A stretch of DNA of 32,149 bases from Candidatus Frankia nodulisporulans (GCF_902806475.1 NZ_CADCWS010000021.1:1-32149); one strand, 5' to 3'. Positions 19,422-29,562 are shown, numbered from the stretch's first letter. Numbers and translations are program-made. The notes: a model not told the origin generated them from the letters alone.

Positions 19422-20815
19422 GAGATCACCTTTCGCTGCTCTGCCGCGCTCTGCTTCGACGAACCGTTGGTGGCGGGTGCCTCGCCGGACGCCGGGGCGG
19501 GCCGCCGGGCGACGACGATCGTGCCGATCTGGTTGCGGCGACCCGCCGCCCGCTCGGCCGTCAGCCGCAGGCCGGCGACGGTCGCGCTGGAACCCGGGAT
19601 CGGAACCCGACCAAGGGCGGTCGCCAGCAGGCCGCCGACGGTGACCGAGTCGTCCGCCCGGGGAAGTTCGTCGACGTCCAGATCGAACATCTCACCGAGA
19701 TCGTCCACGTCGAGGCGGGCGGTTACCCGAGCGGTGTCGGCGTCGAGCCACTCCACCGGGGCCACCTCGTTGTCGTACTCGTCGGTGATCTCACCGACGA
19801 TCTCCTCGAGGATGTCCTCGATGGTCACCAGGCCGGCTGTTCCACCGTACTCGTCGATGACGATCGCCATGTGGGTGCGGGAGGCCTGCATCTCACGCAG
19901 CAGGTCGTCGGCGGGCTTGCTCTCGGGCACCAGGGCCGGTGCCCGCATGATCTCCGCGACGGCGACCTCGTGTCCCGACACGACCGTGTCGCGTCCCGCG
20001 CCGGCGGTGTCGTGCGTCGGGGCGTCCTCGGCGCGCTCGTGGCGGACCATGTCCTTGAGGAACGCGATCCCGACCACGTCGTCCACGCTGTCGCCGATGA
20101 CCGGGACGCGGGAGAACCCGCTGCGCAGCGCCAGTGAGAGGGCCTGGCGCATAGACTTGGTCGACTCGATGAACACCATGTCCGGGCGGGGCACCATCAC
20201 CTCACGTACCACGGTGTCGCCGAGCTCGAACACGGACGCGATCATGTCGCGTTCCTCGCGTTCGATGACCTCGTTCTCCTGCGCGAGGTCGACCAGGTCA
20301 CGCAGTTCCGCCTCGGAGGCGAACGGCCCGTCGCGGTAGCCGGGGCCGGGGGTCACCGCGTTACCGAACGCGATGAGCAGTCGGGGCAGCGGGCCGAGGA
20401 TGCGGGCCAGCCGCACCGTGATACCGGCGGTGGCCAGGGCCACCCCGGGTGCGTGCTGGCGGCCGACGGTCCGAAACATCACGCCGACGAGGATGTAGGC
20501 GATCAGTGTCGCCACCAGCGCGCCCAGTCCGACCGCGGCGAAGCCGGAGCCGTAGGCATGGACGAACAGCACGGTCAGGCAGGCCGCCGCCAGCATCTCG
20601 GCGGCGATCCGCAGCAACAGCAGCGGCGCCAGGTAACGGCCGGGGTCGGTGACGATCAGTGACAGGCTCGCCGCGCCGGCCCGACCCGCCCGGGCGAACG
20701 TGTCGACGGCGACCCGCGAGACCCGGGTCAGGGCCGCGTCCACGCAGCCGAAGCCGGCGGCGGCCAGGGAACCGACCACGGTCAGGAAGAGCAGTATCAG
20801 CGTGCCGGAGCTCAT
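19418..20815 (-). CDS. CNNM/CorC-type membrane protein with paired CBS domains
   Basis: Often labelled hemolysin, this 465-residue family combines a DUF21 membrane domain (spans within residues 4-25, 60-85, 92-115) with a cytoplasmic CBS pair (about 205-262 and 285-345). A C-terminal CorC/HlyC domain follows (355-437). EVMVPRPDMVFIE and DEYGGTAGLVTIEDILEEIVGEI are characteristic. Family members are linked to magnesium or cobalt transport, and nucleotides bind the CBS pair. The frame is open to 20917, but the ATG at 20815 opens the first membrane span and has GGAGAT 8 bases upstream. It lies 16 bases after ybeY, and its stop overlaps the deaminase-like gene. The last 25 residues are a low-complexity Ala/Ser/Gln tail. 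Confidence 0.93.
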   Translation of the reverse strand: MSSGTLILLFLTVVGSLAAAGFGCVDAALTRVSRVAVDTFARAGRAGAASLSLIVTDPGRYLAPLLLLRIAAEMLAAACLTVLFVHAYGSGFAAVGLGALVATLIAYILVGVMFRTVGRQHAPGVALATAGITVRLARILGPLPRLLIAFGNAVTPGPGYRDGPFASEAELRDLVDLAQENEVIEREERDMIASVFELGDTVVREVMVPRPDMVFIESTKSMRQALSLALRSGFSRVPVIGDSVDDVVGIAFLKDMVRHERAEDAPTHDTAGAGRDTVVSGHEVAVAEIMRAPALVPESKPADDLLREMQASRTHMAIVIDEYGGTAGLVTIEDILEEIVGEITDEYDNEVAPVEWLDADTARVTARLDVDDLGEMFDLDVDELPRADDSVTVGGLLATALGRVPIPGSSATVAGLRLTAERAAGRRNQIGTIVVARRPAPASGEAPATNGSSKQSAAEQRKVIS

Positions 20816-20831
20816 CGTCGACGATCTCCGG

Positions 20832-21476
20832 TCAGCGTTCGTCGGCCGGACCGGTCTCGCCAGTCCCGCCCGCCGCACCCGTGCCCGCACCCGCGTCGGA
20901 TGTTCCGCCCGCGGCACCGGACGCGCCCGCCGCGTCCGCCGGCCCGTCCACCGTGGACGTGCCCCCGCGGGTGGCCTCGCCGGTGGTCGTGGCAGGCCGG
21001 GTGGGGGTGGCCTTCACCGCGGTGTCCCAGGCGGACAGCAGCCGGTTCTGGATCTTCCACATCTCGCGTTCCTCGTCCGGCTCGGCGTGGTCGAACCCGA
21101 GCAGGTGCAGGATGCCGTGGGTGCACAGCAGGTGCAGCTCACGTTCGAACGCGTGCCCGGCCTGCTCGGCCTGGCGATGCGCGACCGACGGGCAGAGCAC
21201 GACATCGCCGAGCAGCAGCGTCGGATCATCGTCGCCGGACTCCGACCAGGAGGCGTCGAAGGCCTCGTCCTGCGCGAACGACAGGACGTCGGTGGGACCC
21301 TCCTCGCCCATGTACCGCACGTGCAGGTCGGTCATGGCCTTTTCCTCGACGAGCAGGACGGACAGCTCCGCGAGCGGGCTGACCTTCATCGCGTCCAGGA
21401 CGAACCGGGCGAGCGCCGTCAGCAGCACCTCGTCGACCTCGGTGGCGCCGGACTCGTTCGCGACGAACACGGCCAT
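20832..21476 (-). CDS. ybeY: Endoribonuclease YbeY (rRNA maturation factor)
   Basis: YbeY is a zinc-dependent endoribonuclease involved in 16S rRNA 3'-end processing and ribosome quality control. The zinc-binding motif reads HGILHLLGFDH, with H120, H124 and H130 as ligands, and the PTDVLSFAQ and LLGDVVLCPSVA segments are typical. The conserved protein ends near residue 155, giving the usual length. The chain here runs on to 214 with a Thr/Gly/Ala-rich tail (about 158-214). I chose the ATG at 21476, which has GGAGAGGA about six bases upstream; the longer frame to 21659 overlaps phoH. It starts 28 bases after the phoH stop and ends 16 bases before corC. Confidence 0.96.
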   Translation of the reverse strand: MAVFVANESGATEVDEVLLTALARFVLDAMKVSPLAELSVLLVEEKAMTDLHVRYMGEEGPTDVLSFAQDEAFDASWSESGDDDPTLLLGDVVLCPSVAHRQAEQAGHAFERELHLLCTHGILHLLGFDHAEPDEEREMWKIQNRLLSAWDTAVKATPTRPATTTGEATRGGTSTVDGPADAAGASGAAGGTSDAGAGTGAAGGTGETGPADER

Positions 21477-21504
21477 CAGCGGTCCTCTCCGACCGCCGGA
21501 ACGG

Positions 21505-22584
<1,080 letters not shown>

Positions 22585-22617
22585 AGAGAGCGGCCGGTGA
22601 CGGCCGCGGCACCTCTC
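22585..22617 (-). promoter_or_regulatory. Hairpin between Shine-Dalgarno and start codon of phoH
   Basis: On the minus strand the order is GAGAGG (22617-22612), TGCC, a stem GCGGCCG-TCAC-CGGCCGC (22607-22590), TCTCT, then the ATG at 22584. If only the 7-bp stem folds, four plus five unpaired bases remain between Shine-Dalgarno and start, close to the ideal spacing. Alternatively CTCTC (22590-22586) can pair with GAGAG and hide the site. Two exclusive folds with opposite effect are thus possible. Confidence 0.55.
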
Positions 22618-22662
22618 GGCTGTGGGGTTACCTGCAGTGTCGAATATCCAGTCTAGCCAACC

Positions 22663-23508
22663 TCAGCCCGACCCGTCCCAACGACCGAGTTCGGCCAGCA
22701 CGATCGACGCGGCGACCACTCCGGCGGTCGACGTCCGCAGCACGGTCGGCCCGAGCCGGGCCACCGCCGCACCCGCCGTGCGCAGGTCGTCCACCTCGGC
22801 GTCGGTGAGGCCGCCCTCGGGCCCGACGACGAGCAGGATCTCCCCCATCCCACCGTCGCCCGGCCGGTCGTCGCTGCCCGGCCGCTCGCGCAGCAGTCCG
22901 ACGAGCCCGTGCGTGGCCTGCTCGTGCAGGGTGACGGCGACGGTGGTCGCGGTGGCGGCCCGGCGGGCGAGTTCGGCGAGGCTCGCCAGCGGCGCGACCG
23001 TCGGCCAGTGCAGGCGGTGGGACTGTTTGGCCGCCTCCTGCGCGGTGCGGACCCAGCGTTCCCGCGCCCGGGCACCGCGCTCACCCTCCCAGCGGACCAC
23101 CGAGCGGGCCGCCGCGAACGGCACGATCTCGTCGACGCCGACCTCGGTGAGCATCTCCACGGCGCGTTCCCCGCGATCCCCCTTGACCAGCGCCTGGGCG
23201 ACGACCAGGCGCACGCCGGGCGCCGCCGCCTCGACCCGCCGTCGCACGGCGCAGTCGATCTCGTCCCGGCGGACGGCGACGACCTCGCATTCCAGCGCCC
23301 AGCCGGCGCCGTCGGTGAGATCAACCGGCTCACCGGGGCGCAACCGGCGCACCGTGGCCGCGTGCCGGCCCTCGGGACCGGCCAGGGTGACGACCTCGCC
23401 CGCGGGCAGCGGGCGCAGGTGGAACAGGGCGTTGGTCAGCGGGGGTCCTCGGTCCTCAGCGCCCGCGCCGTGAACCTCGGCGGCGGAACAGCCCGCTGGC
23501 GCCACCAC
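22663..23508 (-). CDS. rsmE: 16S rRNA m3U1498 methyltransferase
   Basis: RsmE methylates N3 of U1498 in 16S rRNA using S-adenosylmethionine, with a SPOUT-type knotted fold. The N-terminal PUA-like domain includes [19 protein letters not shown]. The SPOUT knot is marked by [19 protein letters not shown] and, near the C-terminus, [24 protein letters not shown]. The coordinates give the frame from the first GTG (23508), which would overlap dnaJ by 53 bases and lacks a ribosome-binding site. Family similarity begins only around residue 27. A CTG at 23439, 16 bases after the dnaJ stop and six bases behind GAGGA, is the better candidate initiator (258 residues). The identity is firm, the start is not. 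Confidence 0.93.
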   Translation of the reverse strand: MVAPAGCSAAEVHGAGAEDRGPPLTNALFHLRPLPAGEVVTLAGPEGRHAATVRRLRPGEPVDLTDGAGWALECEVVAVRRDEIDCAVRRRVEAAAPGVRLVVAQALVKGDRGERAVEMLTEVGVDEIVPFAAARSVVRWEGERGARARERWVRTAQEAAKQSHRLHWPTVAPLASLAELARRAATATTVAVTLHEQATHGLVGLLRERPGSDDRPGDGGMGEILLVVGPEGGLTDAEVDDLRTAGAAVARLGPTVLRTSTAGVVAASIVLAELGRWDGSG

Positions 23509-24595
23509 CGGTCGCCCCGCCGACGATCACCGGGGCTTCCTCGTCGCGCAGCTTGGCGAGCTCGCGCAGCAACCGCTCCTGCTCGGCGTCGAGCTTCGTC
23601 GGCGTCTCCACGTTGATGTGGATGTGCAGGTGACCACGGCCGGCGGCGCGCAGGTGCGGCACCCCACGGCCGGCGAGGCGGATGACCTCGCCCGGCTGGG
23701 TGCCGGGCTTGAGGGCGATCGTCTCGGTGCCGTCGAGCGTCTCCAAGGTGGCGGACGTGCCCAGCGCCGCCGAGGTCATCGGCAGGGGGAGCTCGCAGTG
23801 CAGGTCGTCGCCCTCCCGGGTGAACACCGCGTGCTGCCGCTCGGACACCTCGACGTACAGGTCACCGGAGGGCCCACCGCCCGGGCCGACCTCGCCCTCC
23901 CCGGAGAGCCGGATGCGCATCCCGTCCTCCACCCCGGAGGGGATCTTGACGGTGAGGGTGCGGCGCTTACGGACCCGGCCGTCACCGCCGCAGTCCCGAC
24001 ACGGGTGCTCGATCAACGTGCCGGTACCCGAACAGCGCGGGCACGGACGCGAGGTGACCATCTGCCCGAGGAAGGAGCGGGTGACCTGCTGGACCTCGCC
24101 GCGACCGGCGCAGGTGGAGCAGGTGGACGGGTGGGTGCCCGGCATCGCGCCGGCACCGGTGCAGGTCGTGCAGACCGAGGCGGTGTCGACGGTGATCTCG
24201 CGGGTGGCACCGAAGGCCGTCTCGGCGAGGTCGAGTTCGATGCGCAGCAGCGCGTCGTTGCCGCGGCGCACCCGCGAACGCGGGCCACGGCTGGAACCAC
24301 CACCGAAGAACGCGTCCATGATGTCGCCGAGGCCACCGAAACCGGCGCCGAACGGCGAGGCACCGCCGCCCCCGCCGGGGGCCAGCGGGTCACCCCCGAG
24401 GTCGACGATCTGCCGCTTCTCCGGGTCGGACAGCACCTCGTAGGCGGCGGTCACGCTCCGGAAACGCTGCTGCGCCTCCTGGTCGGGGTTGACGTCGGGA
24501 TGCAGTTCCCTGGCCAGTTTGCGGTAGGCCCGCTTGATCTCGTCGTTCGACGCGTCTCGACGCACGCCGAGAACAGCGTAGTAGTCCACGGCCAT
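23456..24595 (-). CDS. dnaJ: Molecular chaperone DnaJ (DnaJ2 type)
   Basis: DnaJ stimulates the ATPase of DnaK and delivers unfolded proteins to it. The 379-residue protein has a J domain (1-68, HPD at 32-34), a short Gly/Phe region (about 72-103), and four CxxCxGxG zinc repeats with Cys at 142/145, 159/162, 185/188 and 199/202. Two beta-barrel substrate domains and a basic tail follow. The position directly behind hrcA, with the stop and start sharing one base (TGATG), is that of the second, HrcA-controlled dnaJ of actinobacteria; the dnaK-linked copy should be elsewhere. Expression is expected to follow the CIRCE element upstream of hrcA. Confidence 0.97.
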   Translation of the reverse strand: MAVDYYAVLGVRRDASNDEIKRAYRKLARELHPDVNPDQEAQQRFRSVTAAYEVLSDPEKRQIVDLGGDPLAPGGGGGASPFGAGFGGLGDIMDAFFGGGSSRGPRSRVRRGNDALLRIELDLAETAFGATREITVDTASVCTTCTGAGAMPGTHPSTCSTCAGRGEVQQVTRSFLGQMVTSRPCPRCSGTGTLIEHPCRDCGGDGRVRKRRTLTVKIPSGVEDGMRIRLSGEGEVGPGGGPSGDLYVEVSERQHAVFTREGDDLHCELPLPMTSAALGTSATLETLDGTETIALKPGTQPGEVIRLAGRGVPHLRAAGRGHLHIHINVETPTKLDAEQERLLRELAKLRDEEAPVIVGGATGGGASGLFRRRGSRRGR

Positions 24596-25614
24596 CAGTC
24601 TGCACCCAAGAGTTCACCCACGTATTTGGCGACGGCCCGCACGGTCGCCATCGTCCACGGATAGTCCATCCGCATCGGCCCGACCACGCCCATGCCGCCC
24701 AGCGCGAAAGGTCCACGACCGTAGCCGGTGGCCACGACCGCCGTCGACCGCAGGGCGTCTACGTCCGTTTCTCGGCCAATGCGTACTGTTACAGTACCGG
24801 TCTCCCGCGCCGACCCGATGAGCTTCATCAACACGACCTGTTCCTCGAGCGCCTCGAGGATCGAGCGCAGCGAGTCGGCGAAGTCGACGGTGGCGCGGGT
24901 GAGGTTGGCCGTGCCGGCCATGGCGATCCGCTCCTCCTGCGGCTCCACCAGGGTCTCCAGCACCGCCCCGGCCATCGTCGCGACACACGGCCGCAGCTCG
25001 GGTCGGGTCAGGTCCGGCAGGACCGAGACGGCCTCGGGGGCATCGGTCAGGCGCTGCCCGGCGAGCGCGCAGTTGAGCGTGTGGCGCAGCTCGCCGACGA
25101 TCTCCTCGTCCACCGGAGTCAGGCTCTCGATGATCCGCTGCCCGACCCGACCCGTGTCCGTGATGATCACCATGAGCAGCCGCCGTGGGCTGAGCAGCAC
25201 GACCTCGATGTGGCGCAGGCTGCTGCTGGACATCGTCGGGTACTGCACGACGGCGACCTGCCGGGTGAGCTGGGCGAGCAGCCGCACCGAGCGGTTGACC
25301 ACGTCGTCGAGGTCGACCGCGCCCTCCAGGAAGCTCTGGATCGCCCGCCGTTCGGCCCGCGACAACGGCTTGACGCCGGAGAGCCGGTCGACGAACAGTC
25401 GGTAGCCCTTGTCGGTGGGAATCCGCCCGGCGCTGGTGTGGGGCTGCGTGATGTAGCCCTCTTCCTCCAACGCGGACATGTCGTTGCGCACGGTGGCGGG
25501 CGAGACACCGAGGCCGTGCCGCTCCGCCAGCGCCTTGGAACCCACCGGCTCATTGCTCAGGACGAAGTCCTCCACAATGGCACGAAGGACTTCCAGACGC
25601 CGATCCTCCAGCAC
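24595..25614 (-). CDS. hrcA: Heat-inducible transcription repressor HrcA
   Basis: HrcA represses class I heat-shock genes by binding the CIRCE inverted repeat and is itself kept active by the GroE chaperonin. The 339-residue protein has an N-terminal winged helix (1-75, with [23 protein letters not shown] and [19 protein letters not shown]). A GAF-like and dimerisation region follow, including [16 protein letters not shown]. The frame opens at 25782, but the GTG at 25614 matches the usual family start and has AGGGGG nine bases upstream; upstream codons cover the CIRCE operator and cannot be coding. It heads the operon that runs through dnaJ to era. Confidence 0.97.
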   Translation of the reverse strand: MLEDRRLEVLRAIVEDFVLSNEPVGSKALAERHGLGVSPATVRNDMSALEEEGYITQPHTSAGRIPTDKGYRLFVDRLSGVKPLSRAERRAIQSFLEGAVDLDDVVNRSVRLLAQLTRQVAVVQYPTMSSSSLRHIEVVLLSPRRLLMVIITDTGRVGQRIIESLTPVDEEIVGELRHTLNCALAGQRLTDAPEAVSVLPDLTRPELRPCVATMAGAVLETLVEPQEERIAMAGTANLTRATVDFADSLRSILEALEEQVVLMKLIGSARETGTVTVRIGRETDVDALRSTAVVATGYGRGPFALGGMGVVGPMRMDYPWTMATVRAVAKYVGELLGAD

Positions 25615-25683
25615 GCGGTCGCACCCCCTTCGGCAGGCGTGACGTGACCGGTTGGCCGGACCTGCACCGACCGGTACCCGGCC

Positions 25684-25708
25684 TGGCACTCGACTACTGC
25701 GAGTGCCA
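25684..25708 (-). promoter_or_regulatory. CIRCE operator (HrcA binding site)
   Basis: TGGCACTC (25684-25691), a 9-base spacer, and GAGTGCCA (25701-25708) match the CIRCE pattern TTAGCACTC-N9-GAGTGCTAA with perfect 8-base arms. It lies 70 bases upstream of the hrcA start, so HrcA should repress its own operon. The G-C substitution in the arms resembles streptomycete CIRCE sites. Confidence 0.93.
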
Positions 25709-25714
25709 AGTGTA
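25709..25714 (-). promoter_or_regulatory. Putative -10 box of the hrcA operon
   Basis: TACACT on the minus strand directly abuts the CIRCE element, so RNA would start within the operator and bound HrcA would block the polymerase. No good -35 is seen at 17-18 bases upstream (TGCCTC or GTGCCT). Confidence 0.4.
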
Positions 25715-25785
25715 GCCCGCCGCCCCGACTCGAGGCACCCAACATAAGCCGTCACACAACAGACCGACGAGGTTCCTGGCAAGGT

Positions 25786-25805
25786 TCCCGCCGGATGTGG
25801 CGGGA
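25786..25805 (-). terminator. Terminator hairpin after hemW
   Basis: TCCCGCC and GGCGGGA form a perfect 7-bp stem around a 6-base loop, four bases past the hemW stop codon. It separates hemW from the CIRCE-controlled hrcA operon. No T-run follows. Confidence 0.55.
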
Positions 25806-25809
25806 CGGC

Positions 25810-27045
25810 TCAGTCGGCGAGCAGGGCGCGTACCACCGTGTCGGTGAGCAGCCGGCCACGGCGGGTAAGACGCACGACATCCGACTCCAGCCCGCCGGGT
25901 TCGACCAGACCCGAGCGGGCCAGGTCCCGCGCCGCGGCCCGGCCAGGCTCGTCCAGCTCGTCGAAGGCGAGTCCCTCGGCGAGACGCACACCGAGCATGA
26001 TCCGCTCGACCCGTCGGGTGTCGGGGTCAAGCTCCTCGCGGGCGGCCGCCGGACTGCGCCCCGCGCCGAGCCGGGCCGCGTACTCCGCCGGATGGCGCAC
26101 GTTCCACCAGCGCACGCCGCCGACGTGGCTGTGGGCGCCGGGGCCGAACCCCCACCAGTTGTCCCCACGCCAGTAGCCGAGGTTGTGCTGGCAGCGGGCG
26201 GCGGGGTCACGCGCCCAGTTGCTGACCTCGTAGTTGGCCAGGCCGGCCGCGCCGAGCACCTCGTCGGCCAGCACGTACCGGTCGGCGAGCAGGTCGTCGT
26301 CGGGTTCGAGCAGTTCACCGCGGCGCACCCGGCGGGCGAGCTTCGTGCCGTCCTCGACGGTGAGCGCGTAGGCGCTGACATGATCCGGGCCGAGGTCGAC
26401 GGCGGCCCGCAGGCTGGCCAGCCAGTCGGCGTCCGACTCCCCCGGCGCACCGTAGATCAGGTCGAGGCTGACCTGCTCGAAACCGGCCTTGCGGGCCCAC
26501 CGCATCACCTCGGACACCCGACCCGGGGTGTGCCGGCAGTCGAGCGCGGCGAGCACATGCGGACGATCACTCTGCATGCCGAACGAGATCCGGGTGTAGC
26601 CGGCGGCCCGCAGCTGCTCGAGCTGGGCGGGATCGACGGACTCCGGGTTCGCCTCGGTGGTGACCTCCGCGTCCGCGGCGAGCCCGAACTCGTCGGCGAT
26701 CAGCCGCGGCAGGCGGGCGAGATCAGCGGGTGACAGCAGCGTGGGCGTGCCGCCACCCAGGAAGATCGTCGAAACCGGGCGCCCGACCTCACCCAGCACC
26801 CGGCGGGCCAGGCGGATCTCGGCACCGGCGATGTCGACGAAGGTCGTCAGACCCACCGACGAGACCAGGGCGCCGCCGAGATCGGCCGCCGTGTAGGTGT
26901 TGAAGTCACAATAGCCGCAGCGGGCCGCGCAGTACGGCACGTGTATGTAGACCCCGAACGGACGCTCGGCCAGTTCGGTCAGCGCGGCCGCGGGCAGCAC
27001 GCCGTCGTCGGGGGGAGCTGCCCCGTCGGGAGGCTTTTGTGGCAT
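25810..27045 (-). CDS. hemW: Radical SAM heme-related protein HemW (HemN-like)
   Basis: HemW is a radical SAM protein related to coproporphyrinogen dehydrogenase; characterised members bind heme and act as heme chaperones. The 411-residue protein has the iron-sulfur motif CAARCGYC (C39, C43, C46) after VYIHVPYC. It also has the SAM-binding FLGGGTPTLL segment, the EANPESVD and SFGMQS strands, and the C-terminal HemN domain with NLGYWRGDNWWGFGPGAHS. The ATG at 27045 is preceded by a G-rich tract. The frame extends to 27087, but the added residues are not family-like. It lies between lepA and the hrcA operon. Whether it oxidises coproporphyrinogen is doubtful, as most HemW proteins do not. Confidence 0.94.
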   Translation of the reverse strand: MPQKPPDGAAPPDDGVLPAAALTELAERPFGVYIHVPYCAARCGYCDFNTYTAADLGGALVSSVGLTTFVDIAGAEIRLARRVLGEVGRPVSTIFLGGGTPTLLSPADLARLPRLIADEFGLAADAEVTTEANPESVDPAQLEQLRAAGYTRISFGMQSDRPHVLAALDCRHTPGRVSEVMRWARKAGFEQVSLDLIYGAPGESDADWLASLRAAVDLGPDHVSAYALTVEDGTKLARRVRRGELLEPDDDLLADRYVLADEVLGAAGLANYEVSNWARDPAARCQHNLGYWRGDNWWGFGPGAHSHVGGVRWWNVRHPAEYAARLGAGRSPAAAREELDPDTRRVERIMLGVRLAEGLAFDELDEPGRAAARDLARSGLVEPGGLESDVVRLTRRGRLLTDTVVRALLAD

Positions 27046-27193
27046 GCCCCCAGTGTGCCCCCGACAGGTGGGTTTACGGCAACGCAATGTTCGTCCGATG
27101 TGCCGGACCGCCCGGGAGAGCTACGGGGGGACCACGCGCGGATACCCCGGAACGCGCGCCCGCGCACGCTCGGCGGGGGGTCACGTTTTGCCG

Positions 27194-27222
27194 TTGTTGT
27201 GGGCAGAACGGAGGATTATGGG
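27194..27222 (+). promoter_or_regulatory. Possible promoter of the small 27268 gene
   Basis: TTGTTG (27194-27199) is followed after 17 bases by TATGGG (27217-27222). An RNA start near 27229 would leave about 40 bases before the ATG at 27268. Both boxes are weak matches. Confidence 0.3.
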
Positions 27223-27267
27223 CGGCGAGTCGTGGATCAGTGGCACCCGATACGAAAAGATCCAGTC

Positions 27268-27465
27268 ATGGACGAGGACACCAGGCCTGTGCTGTCGGAG
27301 ATCTCCGCGCTGCTCCCACCCCGCACCACCGTGTATCGCTCCAGCGCCGCCGCGAGCGTCATGGGCCAACCCCACGTCCCGCTCGTCCCGGCGCCGGCGC
27401 ACCCGTTCGTCGAGCCGGTGACCGAACCGATTCCCCTGCGCGCCGCGCCACTGCCCGCCGGGTGA
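27268..27465 (+). CDS. Small hypothetical protein, Pro-rich
   Basis: The 65-residue product starts MDEDTRPVLSEISALLPPRTT and ends in a Pro/Ala-rich segment. I recognise no family, membrane span or motif. Evidence that it is real: codon third positions are almost all G or C from the ATG at 27268 onward but drop sharply in the codons just upstream, and it ends ten bases ahead of a strong hairpin shared with lepA. The ribosome-binding site is weak (AAAAGATCC). A GTG at 27232 in the same frame would add 12 residues but has AT-rich third positions. The gene is alone on the plus strand between hemW and lepA. Confidence 0.6.
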   Translation: MDEDTRPVLSEISALLPPRTTVYRSSAAASVMGQPHVPLVPAPAHPFVEPVTEPIPLRAAPLPAG

Positions 27466-27475
27466 TCCGCGGGCG

Positions 27476-27507
27476 GGTGGACGGCGCCGCACCCGGCACC
27501 GTCCACC
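27476..27507. terminator. Bidirectional terminator between the small gene and lepA
   Basis: The arms GGTGGACGG (27476-27484) and CCGTCCACC (27499-27507) are perfect. After one C-A mismatch the stem continues with GCCG/CGGC around a CACC loop. It lies in the 64-base gap of two convergent genes and can serve both. Confidence 0.7.
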
Positions 27508-27529
27508 GAAAGTCCCCGCGGCCGCGCCG

Positions 27530-29413
27530 CTACTTGCCGGTGGGGCTGGCCTTTCCCGCATCGGTGGACAGCGCCGCGATGAAGGCCTCCTGCGGCACCT
27601 CGACCCGTCCGATGGTCTTCATCCGCTTCTTGCCCTCCTTCTGCTTCTCCAGCAGTTTGCGTTTGCGGGTGATGTCACCGCCGTAGCACTTGGCCAACAC
27701 ATCCTTGCGGATCGCCCGGATGTTCTCCCGGGCGATGATCCGGCTGCCGATCGCCGCCTGGATCGGCACCTCGAACTGTTGACGTGGGATGAGTTCGCGC
27801 AGCCGGGAGGTCATCGACACGCCGTAGGCGTAGGCCTTCTCGCGATGCACGATCGCGGAGAAGGCGTCAACCGCCTCCCCCTGCAGCAGAATGTCCACCT
27901 TGACCAGATCCGCGAGCTGCTCTCCGGCCGGCTCGTAGTCCAGGCTCGCGTACCCGCGGGTCCGCGACTTCAACGAGTCGAAGAAGTCGAAGATGATCTC
28001 GCCGAGCGGCAGCGTGTACTTCAGCTCCACCCGGTCGGCGGACAGGTAGTCCATCCCGCCCAGCACGCCGCGCCGGCCCTGGCACAGCTCCATGACCGCG
28101 CCGACGAAGTCGGTCGGCAGCAGCAGCATCGCCTGCACGATCGGCTCGTACACCTCGGCGATCTTGCCACCGGGCCAGTCGCTCGGGTTGGTGACGGTCA
28201 GCTCGGAGCGGTCCTCCATCACCACCCGGTAGACGACGTTCGGCGCGGTGGAGATGAGCGTGAGGTTGAACTCGCGCTCCAGCCGCTCCCGGACGATCTC
28301 CAGGTGCAGCAGGCCGAGGAAACCGCAGCGGAAACCGAAGCCCAGAGCCGCGGACGTCTCCGGCTCGTAGGTCAGGGCGGCGTCGTTGAGCTGCAGCTTG
28401 TCGAGGGCCTCCCGCAGCGCCGGGTACTCGCTGCCGTCGATGGGATACAGCCCCGAGTAGACCATCGGCAGCGGGTCCCGGTAGCCGCCGAGCATCTGCG
28501 TGGCCGGCCGACGGGAGGTGGTGATCGTGTCGCCGACGCGGGCCTGGCGGACGTCCTTCACCCCCGGGATGACGTACCCGACCTCACCGACCGACAGCGA
28601 CCCGGTGGGGTGCGGGTCCGGGGAGATCACGCCGACCTCGAGCGTCTCGTGGCTCGCGCCCGTCGACATCATCAGGCAGCGGTCCCGGGTGGTCAGGGTC
28701 CCGTCCATCACCCGGACGTAGGTGATCACTCCACGGTAGATGTCGTACACGCTGTCGAAGATCATCGCTCGGGCCGGGCCGTCCGGGTCGCCGACCGGGG
28801 CCGGGATCTGGCGGACGATCTCGTTGAGCAGTTCGGGGACGCCTTGGCCGGTCTTGCCCGAGACCCGCAGCACGTCGTCCGGGTCGCAGCCGATGATGGC
28901 CGCGATCTCGGCACCGACCTTCTCCGGCTGCGCCGCCGGCAGGTCGATCTTGTTCAGCACCGGGATGATCGTCAGATCGTTCTCGATCGCCAGGTACAGG
29001 TTGGCCAGCGTCTGCGCCTCGATGCCCTGCGCCGCGTCGACCAGCAGCACCGCACCCTCGCAGGCGGCGAGCGAGCGGCTGACCTCGTAGCTGAAGTCCA
29101 CATGCCCGGGCGTGTCGATGAGATGCAGGATGTAGTCACGGTCGTCGTCGGCCCGCCAGGGCAGCCGCACGTTCTGCGCCTTGATCGTGATTCCGCGCTC
29201 ACGCTCGATGTCCATCCGGTCGAGGTACTGCGCACGCATGTTGCGCGCATCCACGACGCCGGTCACACCGAGCATGCGGTCGGCAAGGGTCGACTTGCCA
29301 TGGTCGATGTGCGCGATGATGCAGAAGTTGCGAATCATCGCCGGATCGGCGCCGGGTGACAGGTGCGGGGCTGCGGACACGCGGAAGGTTCTCGTTTCGC
29401 TCGCGAGGGTCAC
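27530..29413 (-). CDS. lepA: Elongation factor 4 (LepA)
   Basis: LepA is a ribosome-binding translational GTPase, implicated in back-translocation and in ribosome biogenesis or initiation. The 627-residue protein has G1 AHIDHGKST (34-42), the switch [11 protein letters not shown]3 DTPGH (100-104) and G4 NKID (154-157). Domains II, III and V follow, and the LepA-specific C-terminal domain is recognisable by [23 protein letters not shown] chose the GTG at 29413, with GGGAGG seven bases upstream. An ATG at 29458 would add 15 residues but lacks a ribosome-binding site, and the frame runs on to 29608 through a direct repeat. It diverges from rpsT. Confidence 0.96.
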   Translation of the reverse strand: MTLASETRTFRVSAAPHLSPGADPAMIRNFCIIAHIDHGKSTLADRMLGVTGVVDARNMRAQYLDRMDIERERGITIKAQNVRLPWRADDDRDYILHLIDTPGHVDFSYEVSRSLAACEGAVLLVDAAQGIEAQTLANLYLAIENDLTIIPVLNKIDLPAAQPEKVGAEIAAIIGCDPDDVLRVSGKTGQGVPELLNEIVRQIPAPVGDPDGPARAMIFDSVYDIYRGVITYVRVMDGTLTTRDRCLMMSTGASHETLEVGVISPDPHPTGSLSVGEVGYVIPGVKDVRQARVGDTITTSRRPATQMLGGYRDPLPMVYSGLYPIDGSEYPALREALDKLQLNDAALTYEPETSAALGFGFRCGFLGLLHLEIVRERLEREFNLTLISTAPNVVYRVVMEDRSELTVTNPSDWPGGKIAEVYEPIVQAMLLLPTDFVGAVMELCQGRRGVLGGMDYLSADRVELKYTLPLGEIIFDFFDSLKSRTRGYASLDYEPAGEQLADLVKVDILLQGEAVDAFSAIVHREKAYAYGVSMTSRLRELIPRQQFEVPIQAAIGSRIIARENIRAIRKDVLAKCYGGDITRKRKLLEKQKEGKKRMKTIGRVEVPQEAFIAALSTDAGKASPTGK

Positions 29414-29455
29414 GGGAGCGCCTCCCGTGCCGGGATTCTGGACGGCCTCACTGTT

Positions 29456-29497
29456 CATCGTGCCAGGAGCCGGCGACCTGCATCGTGCCAGGAGCCG
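29456..29497. repeat. 17-bp direct repeat upstream of lepA
   Basis: CATCGTGCCAGGAGCCG occurs at 29456-29472 and again at 29481-29497, a 25-base period. It lies in the divergent lepA-rpsT region and duplicates a minus-strand ATG context. It could be a double binding site or a local duplication. Confidence 0.85.
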
Positions 29498-29533
29498 ACG
29501 CCGCCGCGCACCGGGCGACATCCGGTTTGATAA

Positions 29534-29562
29534 TCTGCGCACGCGGCCGGTGGCCGTACGAT
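29534..29562 (+). promoter_or_regulatory. Putative rpsT promoter
   Basis: TACGAT at 29557-29562 is a good -10 box; the -35 at 17 bases upstream (TCTGCG) is poor. RNA would begin near 29569, about 70 bases before the rpsT start. Confidence 0.35.

Noticed and set aside
27218-27421. Alternative plus-strand start ATG 27218 with GGAGG just ahead
   Set aside because: The Shine-Dalgarno is attractive, but the frame is Cys/Arg/Ser/Pro-rich with poor third-position GC, and it competes with the better coding frame beginning at 27268.
29461-29490. TGGCAC motifs on the minus strand upstream of lepA, like a sigma-54 -24 element
   Set aside because: No TTGC at the required distance, and actinobacteria generally lack sigma-54. 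The motif belongs to the 17-bp direct repeat.
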